Assembly: GCF_947172395.1 (NCBI RefSeq)
Contig: NC_069090.1
Span: 7,698,291-7,762,290 of the forward strand
Origin: Bicyclus anynana
Lineage: Eukaryota; Arthropoda; Insecta; Lepidoptera; Nymphalidae
Direction: 5' to 3'
DNA: 64,000 nt
Shown here: positions 63,591 to 64,000 of the stretch, in pieces
Layout of the letters: each line of letters starts with the position of its first letter
Numbering within the stretch: position 1 is the stretch's first letter
Position numbers and translations under genes: made by a program
The notes under the pieces: model-generated
Database searches by the model: none
What the model saw: only the letters and a program-made list of their open reading frames with translations
Told to the model about the DNA's origin: nothing

Positions 63591-64000
63591 TAAAATAAAC
63601 CGCAAAACGGTTCATCAAATATTTATTGGCCCTTAATGTCAACAAAATGTCAGTTAGCTCAATGGCTGTTCAAACTAAGATTAATGGTAACTTAATAAAA
63701 TAACTCATTAATTCGCAAAGTTATGTAGGACGAAACAAATTGCATTAATATAGAATGTACTTGCATCACATTAACAATGATCGGTCCTAATCGAGTACAA
63801 TATATAAATCGACTGAATTTTTTATAGTGAATCTTGATATCAACACCGAACCGAATATGGGTTGATAATGATGATTATGATGATCCCGGTTGCTATACAA
63901 GGTTCATTAATCTCTAACTCCTAACTAGATATTGGATTGAGAATTGGGCAGTTCGATTTGTCGACAATAAAAACGGAAGTAACAATATTTCCATTCGTTT
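63591..64000. other. AT-rich right edge with SINE-A tail
   Basis: A short SINE-A tail (CGAATATGGGTTGATAATGA) lies at about 63850-63885. Nothing else was recognised. Confidence 0.4.

Noticed and set aside
1..64000. CRISPR arrays, bacterial operons, phage or viral genes
   Set aside because: None are visible. Tandem repeats here are microsatellites or minisatellites, and gene structure is typical of an insect nucleus.

Overview
The window looks like a stretch of lepidopteran (moth or butterfly) nuclear genome. It is AT-rich, its genes are split into short exons with GT-AG introns, and most of the non-coding DNA is built from element families typical of Lepidoptera. These include two abundant tRNA-derived SINEs, 3' fragments of an RTE-like LINE ending in ATG/TGA repeats, Helitron-like elements with TC...CTAG ends inserted between A and T, and hAT-type deletion derivatives with 8-bp target duplications. 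The species cannot be named from sequence alone.

Left third (about 0.7-26 kb): four tandem gustatory receptor (Gr, 7tm_7) genes, all on the minus strand, with start codons at 2810, 11123, 19230 and 26018. The three complete copies share one architecture: eight coding exons with identical intron phases, 395-396 codons, seven predicted membrane segments, and a C-terminal T-F-x5-Q-F form of the Gr TYxxxxxQF signature. The leftmost copy runs off the window after its third exon. The first exon is GC-rich and almost identical in all four genes down to silent sites, while later exons are clearly diverged. Each gene also has a related non-coding upstream block; in three of them it holds a 13-bp X-box-like (RFX) palindrome.

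Middle (27.4-36.3 kb): one minus-strand gene for a 305-residue CRAL-TRIO domain protein (alpha-tocopherol-transfer-protein-like lipid carrier), with six coding exons and probably a non-coding first exon further upstream. Its introns are full of mobile elements, including a three-level nest around a 440-bp G-rich minisatellite.

Right part (38.5-64 kb): no protein-coding host gene was recognised. It holds a tRNA-Val(CAC) gene at 47480-47552, C-terminal remnants of non-LTR retrotransposons, several complete MITE or hAT deletion derivatives with visible terminal inverted repeats, many SINE and Helitron fragments, and three speculative first exons or promoters (about 42.5, 53.1 and 56.4 kb) that would belong to genes whose coding exons lie outside the window.

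Functionally, the Gr genes encode membrane chemoreceptors of ciliated taste or odour neurons. The CRAL-TRIO gene encodes a soluble lipid or tocopherol/retinoid carrier. No operon or direct partnership is implied. All exon calls are manual translations with splice-site and phase checks. No database search was possible.
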